Assembly (NCBI GenBank): GCA_036265815.1
Contig: DATAOI010000090.1
Location: 1 to 64,000, forward strand
DNA length: 64,000 bases
Direction: 5' to 3'
DNA from: Gemmatimonadales bacterium
GTDB lineage: Bacteria > Gemmatimonadota > Gemmatimonadetes > Gemmatimonadales > GWC2-71-9
The notes under the pieces are model-generated. The model searched no databases. It was not told where the DNA came from and saw only the letters and a list, made by a program, of their open reading frames with translations. Positions 54,434 to 64,000 of this stretch are shown in pieces. Both the position numbers and the translations under genes were made by a program. Numbering within the stretch: the first letter of the stretch is position 1; the number at the start of each line of letters is the position of its first letter.

Positions 54434-55482
54434 TGGCGGTACCGATGGATGTCGCCGTTGCCCCCGATGGCGAGCATGCCGTCGGCCAGCCGGGCCGGAC
54501 TCAGCTCGATCGGCCCGAGGAGCCGAAGGCGCCAGAGCTCCCGCCCATTCTCGGGCCGGAAGGCGCGGAGGGTTCCGTCCGCGCCGCCCAGCAGGATCGC
54601 GCCGCCGAGCAGGGTGACGGGGGCGGTCACCGGCCAGGAGAGGGTGACGATCGGCTGCGCCGCAGTCGCGGAGTCGCCGGTGATCCGGTAGAGCGTGCCC
54701 CGGCGAGAGACCGCAAACACCGTGTCGCCGCTGACCGCCGGCGCGCCGACCACCGGGGCGTCCACCCTTACCCGCCACGCCGGCCGGAGGTCGGCAAGCC
54801 GGATCGACACCACCAGGGAGTCGGTGGTCCCCGCGACCAGTCTGCCGCCGACCCGTATCCAGGGGGAGAGGATCACGCCGGGCGACGGCGCCCTGTGCAG
54901 CACCTTGCCGCCGGCACCAAGCCGGAAGAGCGAGTCGGTCGTAGCCACGATGAATGCGCCGCTATCCACCGGGAGCGCCGGAATCCGGGAGGCGCCAAGC
55001 CGCCGGCGCCAACGGACGTCGCCGCTCGCTGGATCGAGTCCGACCACCTGGCCTTCCTGGGTCTCGGCGACGAGGGTGCCGCCGATCAGACTGAGTGGGG
55101 CACCGACGATGTCCAGCCTGGTCCGCCAGAATCGCTTGCCCGTGGCCCGTGCCATGGCGTAGACCGCGCCTTGCGGGCGGCTGGTGGCGGCGTAGACGGT
55201 ATCTCCAGCGAGGACCACCCCTCCGGCGATCAGCCCCGAGAGCCGGGCCGACCAGATGGTGTTGCCACGAGTCAGGTCCACGGCATAGACCTTCCGGTTG
55301 ACTCCGGCGCCGAACAGGGTGTCGCCCCTGATCACGAAGGGCCCGGTCCACCTCCGGCCGGCCTTCGCTGACCAGACCGTCGCCGGTCCTCCGGAGGCCT
55401 CGGCCGGCGCCACCGCCGAAGAATGGTGCGAAACCACGGCGCACGCCGCGTTGACGGCCCCCAGGAGGAGGACTAGACTCAA
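54430..55482 (-). CDS. PQQ-like beta-propeller repeat protein
   Basis: About 350 residues. A hydrophobic leader (SLVLLLGAVNAACA) with a cysteine that could serve as an imperfect lipobox, then repeated WSA/YAVD..G...W blades of a PQQ/BamB-like beta-propeller. It probably sits in the periplasm as a scaffold or lipoprotein. The start is uncertain: TTG 55482 gives a leader without a positive end, while an upstream GTG overlapping asnS would supply KSR residues. Confidence 0.72.
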   Translation of the reverse strand: MSLVLLLGAVNAACAVVSHHSSAVAPAEASGGPATVWSAKAGRRWTGPFVIRGDTLFGAGVNRKVYAVDLTRGNTIWSARLSGLIAGGVVLAGDTVYAATSRPQGAVYAMARATGKRFWRTRLDIVGAPLSLIGGTLVAETQEGQVVGLDPASGDVRWRRRLGASRIPALPVDSGAFIVATTDSLFRLGAGGKVLHRAPSPGVILSPWIRVGGRLVAGTTDSLVVSIRLADLRPAWRVRVDAPVVGAPAVSGDTVFAVSRRGTLYRITGDSATAAQPIVTLSWPVTAPVTLLGGAILLGGADGTLRAFRPENGRELWRLRLLGPIELSPARLADGMLAIGGNGDIHRYRQ

Positions 55483-55521
55483 CGCTCCGCGTGATTTCCC
55501 CGTCTCGACAATGGATGACGC

Positions 55522-56817
55522 ATGGCCACGATCCGGATCAGCGATCTGCGCACGCACGTGGGGGAGACGGTTACCCTGCGCGGCTGGGTCGTGACCACCC
55601 GGTCGAGCGGGAAGATCGCGTTCGTGGTCATCCGGGATGGCTCGGGAACGGTGCAAGGTGTCCTGTCCAAGAAGGAGGTTCCGGAGTCGGCCTGGGCGGC
55701 GTTTGCCGGGTTGACCCAGGAGACCAGTGTGGCGCTGACCGGCGTAGTACGGGAGGAGGCCCGCTCGCCCGGGGGACACGAGATGTCGGTGACCGGCCTC
55801 GAGGTGCTCGGTCCCAGCGTGGACTACCCGATCACCCCCAAAGAGCATGGGACGACGTTCCTCTTCGAGCATAGACACCTGTGGCTCCGCAGCCGGCGCC
55901 AGGTGGCCGTCGCCCGGGTGCGCCACGAGGTGGTCCAGGCCATCCGGGACTACTTCTACCAGGAGGGGTTCACCCTGGTGGACACGCCGATCCTGACGGG
56001 CGCGATCGGTGAAGAGGCCGGGAATCTCTTTGCCACCGAGTACTTCGATCTGGGCAAGGCCTACCTGGCCCAGACCGGCCAGCTCTACGTGGAAGCGGCG
56101 GCCGCGGCGCTGGGCAGGGTGTACTGCTTCGGACCCACCTTTCGCGCGGAGAAGTCGAAGACCCGGCGGCACCTGACCGAGTTCTGGATGGTCGAGCCCG
56201 AAGTCGCGTTCAACGACTCCGATGCCAACATGGAGCTGCAGGAGTCGTTCGTGAGCTACATCGTGGCACGGGCGCTCGAGCGGCGCAAGGAGGAGTTGAA
56301 GGAGCTGGAGCGGGACACGGCGCCGCTGGAGCGGGTGCGGGCGCCGTTCGCCCGGATCTCCTACACCGACGCGGTGGACCGGCTCAATCAGCTTGGCTCC
56401 GACATGCAGTGGGGCGGGGACCTGGGCGGCGACGACGAGACCTTGCTGGCCAAGGAGTACGACCGTCCGCTCTTCGTCTACAACTACCCGAAGCAGGTGA
56501 AGGCCTTCTACATGAAGGAGAACCCGGCCGACCCGCGGACGGTGCTGAACAACGATTGCCTGGCGCCCGAAGGCTACGGCGAGATCATCGGCGGATCTCA
56601 GCGGGAGGACGATTACGAGCTCCTCCTGGCCCGGATCGAGCAGCAGGGGCTCGACCCGGACGCCTACCGCTGGTATCTCGACCTCCGAAGGTACGGGACG
56701 TTCGTGCATTCGGGCTTCGGCCTGGGAATCGAGCGCACCGTGGCTTGGATCTGTGGCATCCCCCATATCCGCGAAGCCATCGCGTTTCCCCGCCAGATCC
56801 ACCGGCTCTATCCCTGA
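55522..56817 (+). CDS. asnS: asparaginyl-tRNA synthetase
   Basis: 431 residues, class II. OB-fold anticodon domain at 1-105 (LRGWVVTTRSSGKIAFVVIRDG), motif 2 FGPTFRAEKSKTRRHLTEFWMVEPE, motif 3 FGLGIERTVAWICG. The presence of AsnS suggests direct tRNA-Asn charging. Divergent from the propeller gene across 39 nt and convergent with mazG, whose stop overlaps it by 10 nt. Confidence 0.96.
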   Translation: MATIRISDLRTHVGETVTLRGWVVTTRSSGKIAFVVIRDGSGTVQGVLSKKEVPESAWAAFAGLTQETSVALTGVVREEARSPGGHEMSVTGLEVLGPSVDYPITPKEHGTTFLFEHRHLWLRSRRQVAVARVRHEVVQAIRDYFYQEGFTLVDTPILTGAIGEEAGNLFATEYFDLGKAYLAQTGQLYVEAAAAALGRVYCFGPTFRAEKSKTRRHLTEFWMVEPEVAFNDSDANMELQESFVSYIVARALERRKEELKELERDTAPLERVRAPFARISYTDAVDRLNQLGSDMQWGGDLGGDDETLLAKEYDRPLFVYNYPKQVKAFYMKENPADPRTVLNNDCLAPEGYGEIIGGSQREDDYELLLARIEQQGLDPDAYRWYLDLRRYGTFVHSGFGLGIERTVAWICGIPHIREAIAFPRQIHRLYP

Positions 56818-57629
56818 GCGTTGGCCCTCGGCGGTTCGGCACCCTGCAGCTTCACTTCGTCCCAGAGCAGATCGAGCTCCGCCAGGCCCGCCTCGGTCAT
56901 CTCGATGCCGCGCTCGGCCGCGAGGCGCTCCATCGCGTCGAACCGGTTTCGGAATTTCCGATTGGCCCGCTCCAGGGCGAGTCCTGGGTCCACACCGGCT
57001 TTCCGCGCCAGATTGACGGCGGCGAAGAAGAGATCGCCGACCTCGTTGGTCAGCGCGTCGGTGGCCGGGGCTAAAGCGTTCGGATCGGCGGCCGTGGCGC
57101 GGGACCGTCCGCCGCTCCGCCGCAGCTCCTCCTCCACCTCGGTCAGCTCCTCTCGCACCTTCTCAGCCGGCCCCTGCACGTCGGGCCAGTCGAACCCGAC
57201 CGATGCCGCTCGCTCCTGCAGCCGAAATGCCTTGAGCAGCGGTGGAAGGGTGGGGACAATGCCCGCCAGCGTGCGGCCCCGCCGTTCCCTCCGCTTGATT
57301 CGCTCCCACGGCTCCGCCTCGCCCAAGTCGAACAGGTGGGGATGGCGGCGCTTCATCTTGGCCTCGAGATCGTCGGCCACCGCGGCCGCGGTGAACTCCT
57401 CCCGCTCCTCCGCGATCACCAGCTGGAAGGCGAGGTGAAGCAGCAGATCGCTCAGCTCACCCCTGATGGCATCGGGCTCGCCTTCACCCAGCGCGTGGTC
57501 CAGCTCCAGCACCTCTTCGATTAGATACGGCCGCAGCGTTTCCCGGGTCTGCGCCCGGTCCCAGGCGCAGCGGGCCCGGAGGTCGCGCACCATTGCGAGG
57601 GCACGCCCAAGCGCTGAATTCTCTTGCAT
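56808..57629 (-). CDS. mazG: nucleoside triphosphate pyrophosphohydrolase MazG
   Basis: 273 residues with two all-helical MazG domains. Domain 1 has CAWDRAQTRETLRPYLIEEVLEL and the metal ligands in EEVLELDHAL; domain 2 has VGDLFFAAVNLARKAGVD. It hydrolyses non-canonical or excess NTPs. The 3' end overlaps asnS on the opposite strand. The 37-nt gap to alr is shared and divergent. Confidence 0.94.
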   Translation of the reverse strand: MQENSALGRALAMVRDLRARCAWDRAQTRETLRPYLIEEVLELDHALGEGEPDAIRGELSDLLLHLAFQLVIAEEREEFTAAAVADDLEAKMKRRHPHLFDLGEAEPWERIKRRERRGRTLAGIVPTLPPLLKAFRLQERAASVGFDWPDVQGPAEKVREELTEVEEELRRSGGRSRATAADPNALAPATDALTNEVGDLFFAAVNLARKAGVDPGLALERANRKFRNRFDAMERLAAERGIEMTEAGLAELDLLWDEVKLQGAEPPRANAQG

Positions 57630-57666
57630 TTATCCCTCGTGACAGATAAGATACCGCCGCCCTAAT

Positions 57667-58764
57667 ATGATCTTGTCTCCCGATACGGCCCGGGCCTGGG
57701 TGGATGTCGATCTGGGCGCGCTGGTGGCCAACGCGCGCGCGCTGGCGTCGGTCACCGGCAGTCGGCTGCTGCCGATGGTCAAAGCTAACGGCTACGGTCT
57801 AGGGGCGGCTGAGGTCGCGGGGGCGTTGGAGTCGATCGATCCCTGGGGATACGGCGTCGCAACGGTCGAGGAGGGAGCGGAGCTTCGCCGGGCCGGCATC
57901 GCCCGGCCGATCCTGGTGGCCAGCCCCATGCTTCCGGAGGCGAGCGAACCCTACCTGGCCCACGACCTCCGACCAGCCATCGGAGATCCCGAGGCCCTGG
58001 CCGCGTGGTGCCGGCGTAGCTCCCGACCGTTCCATCTCGAGCTCGACACCGGAATGCATCGCGCCGGCATCCCTTGGGACGATGCGGCAGGGTTGGCGGC
58101 AGTCGGCGCGCTGCTGGCCGACGCCCCCGGGTTCGAAGGCGTCTTCACCCACTTCCACTCGGCCGACTCGGATCCTGCATCGACCGAGGTCCAGTGGGCA
58201 CGATTCGAGGGACTCCTCGCCGCGCTTCCCCGCCGACCCCCGCTGGTCCACGCGGCCAACAGCGCCGCCGCTCTCCGGGGTCGCCGCTACGCTGGCGATC
58301 TGATCCGACCGGGCATCTTCCTTTACGGGGGCGCGGCCGGCGGGCTCGAACCGGCCGCGGTGGCGGCCTTTCGCGCCCGGGTGCTCGCAGTGCGCACCGT
58401 CGCTCCCGGGGAGACGGTGAGCTACGGCGCCACATGGCGGGCCGGGACGCCGACCCGCGTGGCGACGATCGCCGCCGGATACGCCGACGGCTTCCCTCGG
58501 GCAACTCGCGATTGCGAGCCGGGCGCCCGACCGCCGCGAGTGATCGAGATCGGCGGGCGCGCGGCGCCGGTGCTGGGGCGGGTCACCATGGACATGACGA
58601 TGGTCGCCGTGGAGGGCGACGCGGTAGCCGCCGGCGATGTGGCGACTCTCTATGGCGGACTCGTCTCCCTCGACCAGCAGGCCCGGGCCGCGGGGACGAT
58701 CTCCTACGAGCTCCTCACTGGAATCGGGTCGCGAGTCCCGCGCCGCTATCGGAGAGCATCATGA
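57667..58764 (+). CDS. alr: alanine racemase
   Basis: 365 residues, fold III PLP enzyme. PLP lysine K39 in MVKANGYGLG, catalytic tyrosine in TVSYGATW. It makes D-alanine for the pentapeptide used by the MurF product. The stop overlaps the next ATG. Confidence 0.95.
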   Translation: MILSPDTARAWVDVDLGALVANARALASVTGSRLLPMVKANGYGLGAAEVAGALESIDPWGYGVATVEEGAELRRAGIARPILVASPMLPEASEPYLAHDLRPAIGDPEALAAWCRRSSRPFHLELDTGMHRAGIPWDDAAGLAAVGALLADAPGFEGVFTHFHSADSDPASTEVQWARFEGLLAALPRRPPLVHAANSAAALRGRRYAGDLIRPGIFLYGGAAGGLEPAAVAAFRARVLAVRTVAPGETVSYGATWRAGTPTRVATIAAGYADGFPRATRDCEPGARPPRVIEIGGRAAPVLGRVTMDMTMVAVEGDAVAAGDVATLYGGLVSLDQQARAAGTISYELLTGIGSRVPRRYRRAS

Positions 58765-59009
58765 ATCCCCATTTCGCCTCCCTGGTGCTGGGGCTGGCGC
58801 ACCAGGCCGAAGCCGCGCTCCAGGGCCAGCTCCCACCGGAGACCGGTGATGCGACCGACGCACGAAAGGTGGCCCAGGCGCTGATCGACACGCTCGGGAT
58901 GCTGGCGGAAAAGACGGCCGGACGTCTGGACGCTGACGAGCAGCAACTGCTCGATCAGGCACTGACGGCCCTCCGCTTCCACTTTGTCCAGACCATGCCC
59001 AAGGCGTGA
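58761..59009 (+). CDS. DUF1844 family small protein
   Basis: 82 residues, DUF1844-like: FASLVLGLAHQAEAALQG, then ARKVAQALIDTLGMLAEKTAG with an amphipathic helical end. Function unknown across the family. ATG 58761 overlaps alr by 4 nt; the stop overlaps deoB. Confidence 0.8.
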   Translation: MNPHFASLVLGLAHQAEAALQGQLPPETGDATDARKVAQALIDTLGMLAEKTAGRLDADEQQLLDQALTALRFHFVQTMPKA

Positions 59010-60175
59010 TGCGCCGCGCGGCGATCATCGTCCTCGATGGCCTGGGCATCGGGCCGGCCCACGATACCGCGGAGTACGGCGATAGCGGGAGCGATACCCT
59101 GGGCAACCTGGCGCGTAAGGTCGGCGGCCTCGACCTGCCCAATCTCGGCGAGCTCGGCCTCGGCAGGTGCGCGCCTTTGGCGGGAGTCGCGGCCGTAGGC
59201 GCGCCGCGCGCGGCGTTCGGGGTCTGCGAGCCGAAGAGCCCTGGCAAGGACAGCACCACGGGACACTGGGAGCTCTGCGGGCTGATCCTTCCTGCGCCGT
59301 TTCCCACCTATCCGGCTGGCTTCCCGTCGGAGGTGATCGAGGAGTTCTCCCGCCGGACCGGGCGCGGCGTGCTGGGCAACAAGGCCGCGTCGGGTACCCT
59401 GATTCTGGACGAGTTCGGCGCCGAGCATCGGCGCACCGGGAGCTGGATCGTGTACACGTCGGCCGACAGCGTCTTCCAGGTGGCCGCGCACGAGAGCACG
59501 GTTCCGTTGCAGGAGCTGTATGCCGCCTGCGCCGCCGCCCGTGAGATGCTGCAGGGCGAGCACGGGGTCTCCCGAGTCATCGCCCGACCCTTCAGCGGCG
59601 AGCCCGGCGCCTGGACTCGAACCCCGCGCCGAAAGGATTTCAGTCTGCCTCCACCGGGGCCGACGCTGCTCGACCGGCTGGCGCAGCACCACGTGCCACG
59701 CCTGGGCGTCGGCAAGGTGGACGATCTGTTCGCCGGTCGCGGCATCTCCAGCATCCATACGGCCACCAACGCCGAAGCGTACAGTCTGATCGCGAGCGCG
59801 CTGATGTCGATGCATCGCGGGCTGCTGCTCGCCAACGTCATCGAGTTCGACCAGAGCTGGGGTCACCGGAACGACGTGGCGGGTTTCCATACCGGGCTGC
59901 TCGCCCTGGATCGGGTGCTGCCGCAACTGCTCGATCGGATGCGGGAAGAGGACCTCGTTATCTTTACCGCCGATCACGGCAACGACCCGACCACGCCATC
60001 CACCGATCACTCGCGCGAGGTCGTCCCACTGCTGGTCGTCGGCCCCCGGGTGCGGCCGGTTCCGCTCGGCCGGCGCCCCACGTTCGCCGACGTCGGCCAG
60101 ACCGTGGCCGATTTCCTAGACGTGCCGCCGCTGCCGGCGGGCACGTCGTTTCTGCCTGAGGTCTGGATTGACTGA
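59006..60175 (+). CDS. deoB: phosphopentomutase
   Basis: 389 residues, alkaline-phosphatase superfamily. Metal sites IVLDGLGIG and TADHGNDPTTPSTDHSRE; active Thr in KDSTTGHWE. It interconverts (deoxy)ribose 1- and 5-phosphates from nucleoside breakdown. GTG 59006 or the adjacent ATG 59009 are both usable. Its end overlaps the cdd TTG by 8 nt. Confidence 0.95.
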   Translation: MMRRAAIIVLDGLGIGPAHDTAEYGDSGSDTLGNLARKVGGLDLPNLGELGLGRCAPLAGVAAVGAPRAAFGVCEPKSPGKDSTTGHWELCGLILPAPFPTYPAGFPSEVIEEFSRRTGRGVLGNKAASGTLILDEFGAEHRRTGSWIVYTSADSVFQVAAHESTVPLQELYAACAAAREMLQGEHGVSRVIARPFSGEPGAWTRTPRRKDFSLPPPGPTLLDRLAQHHVPRLGVGKVDDLFAGRGISSIHTATNAEAYSLIASALMSMHRGLLLANVIEFDQSWGHRNDVAGFHTGLLALDRVLPQLLDRMREEDLVIFTADHGNDPTTPSTDHSREVVPLLVVGPRVRPVPLGRRPTFADVGQTVADFLDVPPLPAGTSFLPEVWID

Positions 60176-60554
60176 TCCCCTGATGGCCGCGGCGCGGGCC
60201 GTGCAGCAGAGGGCCTACGCACCCTATTCGAAATTCCGGGTGGGCTGCGCCCTGGAGGCGGAGGACGGGACGATCGTCGTCGGCTGCAACGTGGAGAACG
60301 CCTCCTACGGACTGACCATCTGCGCGGAGCGCGCGGCTATCTGTGCGGCGGTGAGCGCCGGTCTGCACCGCTTCCGCCGCGCGATCGTGGTCTCCGATGC
60401 CGACCCGCCTGCCGCTCCCTGCGGCGCGTGCCGCCAGGTGCTGGCGGAGTTCGGGCTGCAGCTTCAGGTGGAGGCGGTCGGCCCGGCCGGGGGGATGACC
60501 TGGACCCTCGCCGAGCTCCTTCCGGCGGCGTTCGGGAAGGAACAGCTCACGTGA
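60168..60554 (+). CDS. cdd: cytidine deaminase
   Basis: 128 residues. Zinc ligands from ICAERAA and PCGACRQ, and the substrate loop NVENASYG. Converts cytidine to uridine. TTG 60168 inside deoB gives the coupled start; ATG 60183 would shorten it by five residues. Confidence 0.93.
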   Translation: MTDPLMAAARAVQQRAYAPYSKFRVGCALEAEDGTIVVGCNVENASYGLTICAERAAICAAVSAGLHRFRRAIVVSDADPPAAPCGACRQVLAEFGLQLQVEAVGPAGGMTWTLAELLPAAFGKEQLT

Positions 60555-61771
60555 GGCGTGCCCTCATCGGGCTCGGCACCGTAATCGGACTGGCGGGGGT
60601 GCTCACCGCGTGTCAGGAGAAGCTGACCTCGCCGGCCGAGTGCCCGGGTCTCTGTCCCGGCGGCCCGCAGACGCTCTCCGAGTCGGTGCTGGCCCCGCTG
60701 GCCGGGTTGGACAGCAGCTTCCACACCTATGTGGCGCCCGGGCAGGGTGTGGCGCTGCTGGCCTCCAGCGGGCTCGCCATCTCGGAGGACCGCGCGGTCT
60801 ACCGCTTCGTCAGCCTGCAGGACTCCATCGCCGTCCGGGACACCGCGCGGGCCTACGTGGTGGACTCGGTGCTGATCACGCTCAACCTCGTTGCCCGAGA
60901 CACGCTGGTGAGCGGGCTCAAGCTGCTGCTCTACCGGCTGACGTCCGCGGTGGACAGCACTGCGACCTTCGCGAGCGTCGATCCCCAGACGGTGAGCGCC
61001 AACCTCATCGACACCATCGCGGTCCCGGATTCGGTCCACACCGGTGCAATCACCACGATGCTCCGGGGCAGCGAGGTGAGCCGGGTGGCGATCCCGAAGG
61101 GGACCGGCGGCGTGCTGGGCATGGGCATTCGTCTTACCGCCGCCGCGCCGACCGGTGTCCGGCTGGGCTCGCTGGCGGGCGGTAACGGCGCCACCTATGT
61201 CGCGTATCTGACTGTGGACGTGCCCGACACCACCCAGTCCGTCAAGCACCAGTTCCTGAGTCGCGCCACCACGTTCAACACCTTCGTCACCCAGAATCGC
61301 CCGGCTCCCGACCCGACGCTGCTCACGGTAGGTGGCGACTCGTCGTCCCGCTCGATCGTCCGGTTCTCCTTGCCGCCCCAGCTCAGGGACTCGGCCACCA
61401 TCGTTCGCGCCACGCTGGAGCTGATTCCTGCCCATCCACTGCTCGGTTTGCCGGGGGACCGGGCTACCATCGACGCTCGCGCCGTGCTCGCCGATCTGGG
61501 GGCCAAGTCGCCGGTCACGACCGACGCCAGATTCATCGTGACCGACACGCTGCCCCAGGGCTCGAGCGACACCCTGCGGCTCGAGGTGACCCGTCTGGTG
61601 AGGCTGTGGCAGTCGGCCACCGACCGGCCGCCGGCCATCTTTCTGATCCTCCATCCGGAGGCGGCGACGTTCACGCGGCCCACGTTCGGATCGACGCACG
61701 CCGGGTCCCCAGTGGGGCCTCCCCGACTGCTGATCACGTACCAGCTCCCATTCCCCTTCGAGATTCCCTAG
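60551..61771 (+). CDS. putative lipoprotein with DNRLRE-like beta domain
   Basis: 406 residues. Lipoprotein signal peptide with lipobox LTAC (Cys about residue 21), then beta-rich Ser/Thr/Asp/Val sequence. The middle (SIVRFSLP...DSATIVRATLELIP) resembles DNRLRE-type adhesion domains. Likely anchored to a membrane and exposed. GTG start overlaps cdd; the stop overlaps the next GTG. Confidence 0.72.
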   Translation: MRRALIGLGTVIGLAGVLTACQEKLTSPAECPGLCPGGPQTLSESVLAPLAGLDSSFHTYVAPGQGVALLASSGLAISEDRAVYRFVSLQDSIAVRDTARAYVVDSVLITLNLVARDTLVSGLKLLLYRLTSAVDSTATFASVDPQTVSANLIDTIAVPDSVHTGAITTMLRGSEVSRVAIPKGTGGVLGMGIRLTAAAPTGVRLGSLAGGNGATYVAYLTVDVPDTTQSVKHQFLSRATTFNTFVTQNRPAPDPTLLTVGGDSSSRSIVRFSLPPQLRDSATIVRATLELIPAHPLLGLPGDRATIDARAVLADLGAKSPVTTDARFIVTDTLPQGSSDTLRLEVTRLVRLWQSATDRPPAIFLILHPEAATFTRPTFGSTHAGSPVGPPRLLITYQLPFPFEIP

Positions 61772-62907
61772 TGCGCCGAGTCCTCCTGCTGGTGCTGCTT
61801 GCGGGGGCGCCGGCCGCCGCCACCGGGCAATCGTCTCAATTCGGGGTCCGCGGCCTCGGGCTTCCTGGCCGGTCGCTCTCGGTGCACGCGCTCGGGGCGG
61901 GCGGCGCCTTCGGGCTGTTCGATCCGGAATCGAGTCTCAACCCGGCGGCGCTCGCCGGGTCTTCGGCGCTGACGGCGACGTTCAGCGGGATGGAGGATTT
62001 CCGCCACGTGGAGAACCCTGCAGGGACCGCGTCGCTTCGCGAGAGCCGCTTCCCTCAGATGACCGTGGGCGGCCCGCTCCGGCGGTATCCCGTCTCGGTC
62101 GGCCTCGGCTTCTCCAACTACACTAGCCGCGACTTCACCCTAGCCACGGCGGACACTATCCTGCTTCGCGACGTCCTGGTGCCGGTGAGCGATACCGTCA
62201 CCTCGCGTGGCGGCCTCAGCGACCTGAGCATCGCCGGGGCGTACCGGCTCCAGGAACACTGGTCGGTGGGCGGGTCGTTTCACGTGCTCACTGGAACCAA
62301 TCGGGTAACGGCCCGCCGGGCCTTTGCCGACACGGTGTACCAGGAGTCCAGCCAGAACTCGGAGATCTCGTTCGCCGGGGTCGGGGTCGAGCTCGGATTG
62401 ATGGGCAGCTTCAGCCCGAGCTTCGCGGTCGCGGCGATCGTGCGATCGGACGGGCGCGCCCGGATCGACCGGGATTCCGCCGATGTCTCGCGGGTCGACT
62501 TGCCGTACACCTTCGGACTGGGGTTGCGTTGGCAGGTGCGTCCCAGGCTCGCACTCGCCGGCCAGGGGCTGTTCCGCACCTGGTCCGGCGCGAACAGCGA
62601 TCTGCTCGAGCAGGGGGGCACCGGCGCCGACAACACCATCGACCTCGCGTTCGGTGGGGAGTACACCCCGGACCCGAAGCGGCCGTCCCGCCGGCCGCTC
62701 CGCCTCGGCATCCACTATGGCTCCCTCCCGTTTCCGATCCTGGTCGGCGAGCAGCCGCACGAGCTCGGCGTCTCGATCGGCTCCGGCCTTCGCTTTGCCC
62801 AGGAGCGAGCCGGCATCGATCTCGGGTTGGAGCACGTTTGGCGCTCGGCGGGGGCGTATTCCGAGCGCGCATTCCTCGTATCCGTGGGTGTGACGGTCCG
62901 ACCCTGA
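61771..62907 (+). CDS. outer-membrane beta-barrel-like protein
   Basis: 378 residues. Signal peptide at 1-20 ending ATGQ, then repeated alternating strands with Gly/aromatic girdles (SVGLGFSNYTS, LGLRWQVRPRLALAG) and a final FLVSVGVTVRP strand typical for barrels. It resembles PorV/FadL-like proteins only in outline. TAGTG overlap with the lipoprotein gene suggests a paired export or adhesion function. Confidence 0.7.
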   Translation: MRRVLLLVLLAGAPAAATGQSSQFGVRGLGLPGRSLSVHALGAGGAFGLFDPESSLNPAALAGSSALTATFSGMEDFRHVENPAGTASLRESRFPQMTVGGPLRRYPVSVGLGFSNYTSRDFTLATADTILLRDVLVPVSDTVTSRGGLSDLSIAGAYRLQEHWSVGGSFHVLTGTNRVTARRAFADTVYQESSQNSEISFAGVGVELGLMGSFSPSFAVAAIVRSDGRARIDRDSADVSRVDLPYTFGLGLRWQVRPRLALAGQGLFRTWSGANSDLLEQGGTGADNTIDLAFGGEYTPDPKRPSRRPLRLGIHYGSLPFPILVGEQPHELGVSIGSGLRFAQERAGIDLGLEHVWRSAGAYSERAFLVSVGVTVRP

Positions 62908-62927
62908 CGGGGTATCTTTCGCCGCGT

Positions 62928-64000
<1,073 letters not shown>

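Overview
The window is very GC-rich and densely packed, and almost everything is on the + strand. Its gene content suggests a Gemmatimonadota-like bacterium, a diderm. This is inferred from the mix of a GT117/DUF2723 membrane protein, a small DUF3098-like protein, a clade-2 isoleucyl-tRNA synthetase, a PASTA-bearing FtsI, beta-barrel and lipoprotein genes, and DAP-type MurE. A 16S or marker-gene search would be needed to confirm it. I see no insertion sequence, phage, CRISPR array or rRNA gene.

Layout. 1-10.4 kb holds housekeeping genes: folP, a DUF2723 protein, yggS, divIVA, a purine nucleoside phosphorylase, ileS, a DksA-like zinc protein, lspA and rluD. 10.4-27.4 kb is one unbroken run of 18 genes with overlaps or tiny gaps. 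It carries a complete chemosensory core with adaptation enzymes (cheW, cheY, cheA, cheC, cheR, cheD, cheB, cheW, cheW). Embedded between cheC and cheR is an unusual block: an 889-residue TPR protein, two paralogous DUF4388 (PATAN) proteins, three consecutive roadblock/LC7 proteins, an MglA-type small GTPase, and a protein with two DnaA-type AAA+ modules and no DNA-binding domain. No chemoreceptor gene lies in the window. This block is the best candidate for a poorly described system. My working model is a chemosensory pathway that feeds a polarity GTPase controlling surface motility or pili, with possible c-di-GMP input through MshEN-like motif pairs in the DUF4388 proteins.

27.4-30.6 kb holds a peptidase MA-type protein, a tiny membrane protein, tRNA-Val(UAC), a secreted TPR protein and tRNA-Asp(GUC), ending at a strong hairpin. 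30.65-46.1 kb is a division and cell wall (dcw) cluster: rsmH, ftsL, ftsI, murE, murF, mraY, murD, ftsW, murG, murC, ftsQ, ftsA, ftsZ. It lacks mraZ, murB and ddl. An M23 peptidase, an isolated hisA, a VWA-like membrane protein, ftsY and recG follow it.

53.0-55.5 kb is a small minus-strand island: a PQQ-propeller-like protein, a small secreted protein, a GNAT acetyltransferase and a decayed gene remnant. 55.5-64 kb holds asnS, then mazG on the minus strand, then alr, a DUF1844 gene, deoB, cdd, a lipoprotein and an outer-membrane barrel-like protein in a tightly coupled run, and finally the 5' part of miaB, cut by the window edge.

Many start codons were moved downstream from the longest reading frame because the true starts overlap the previous stop (ATGA, GTGA, TGATG, TAGTG). 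This tight translational coupling is the dominant architecture of the window.
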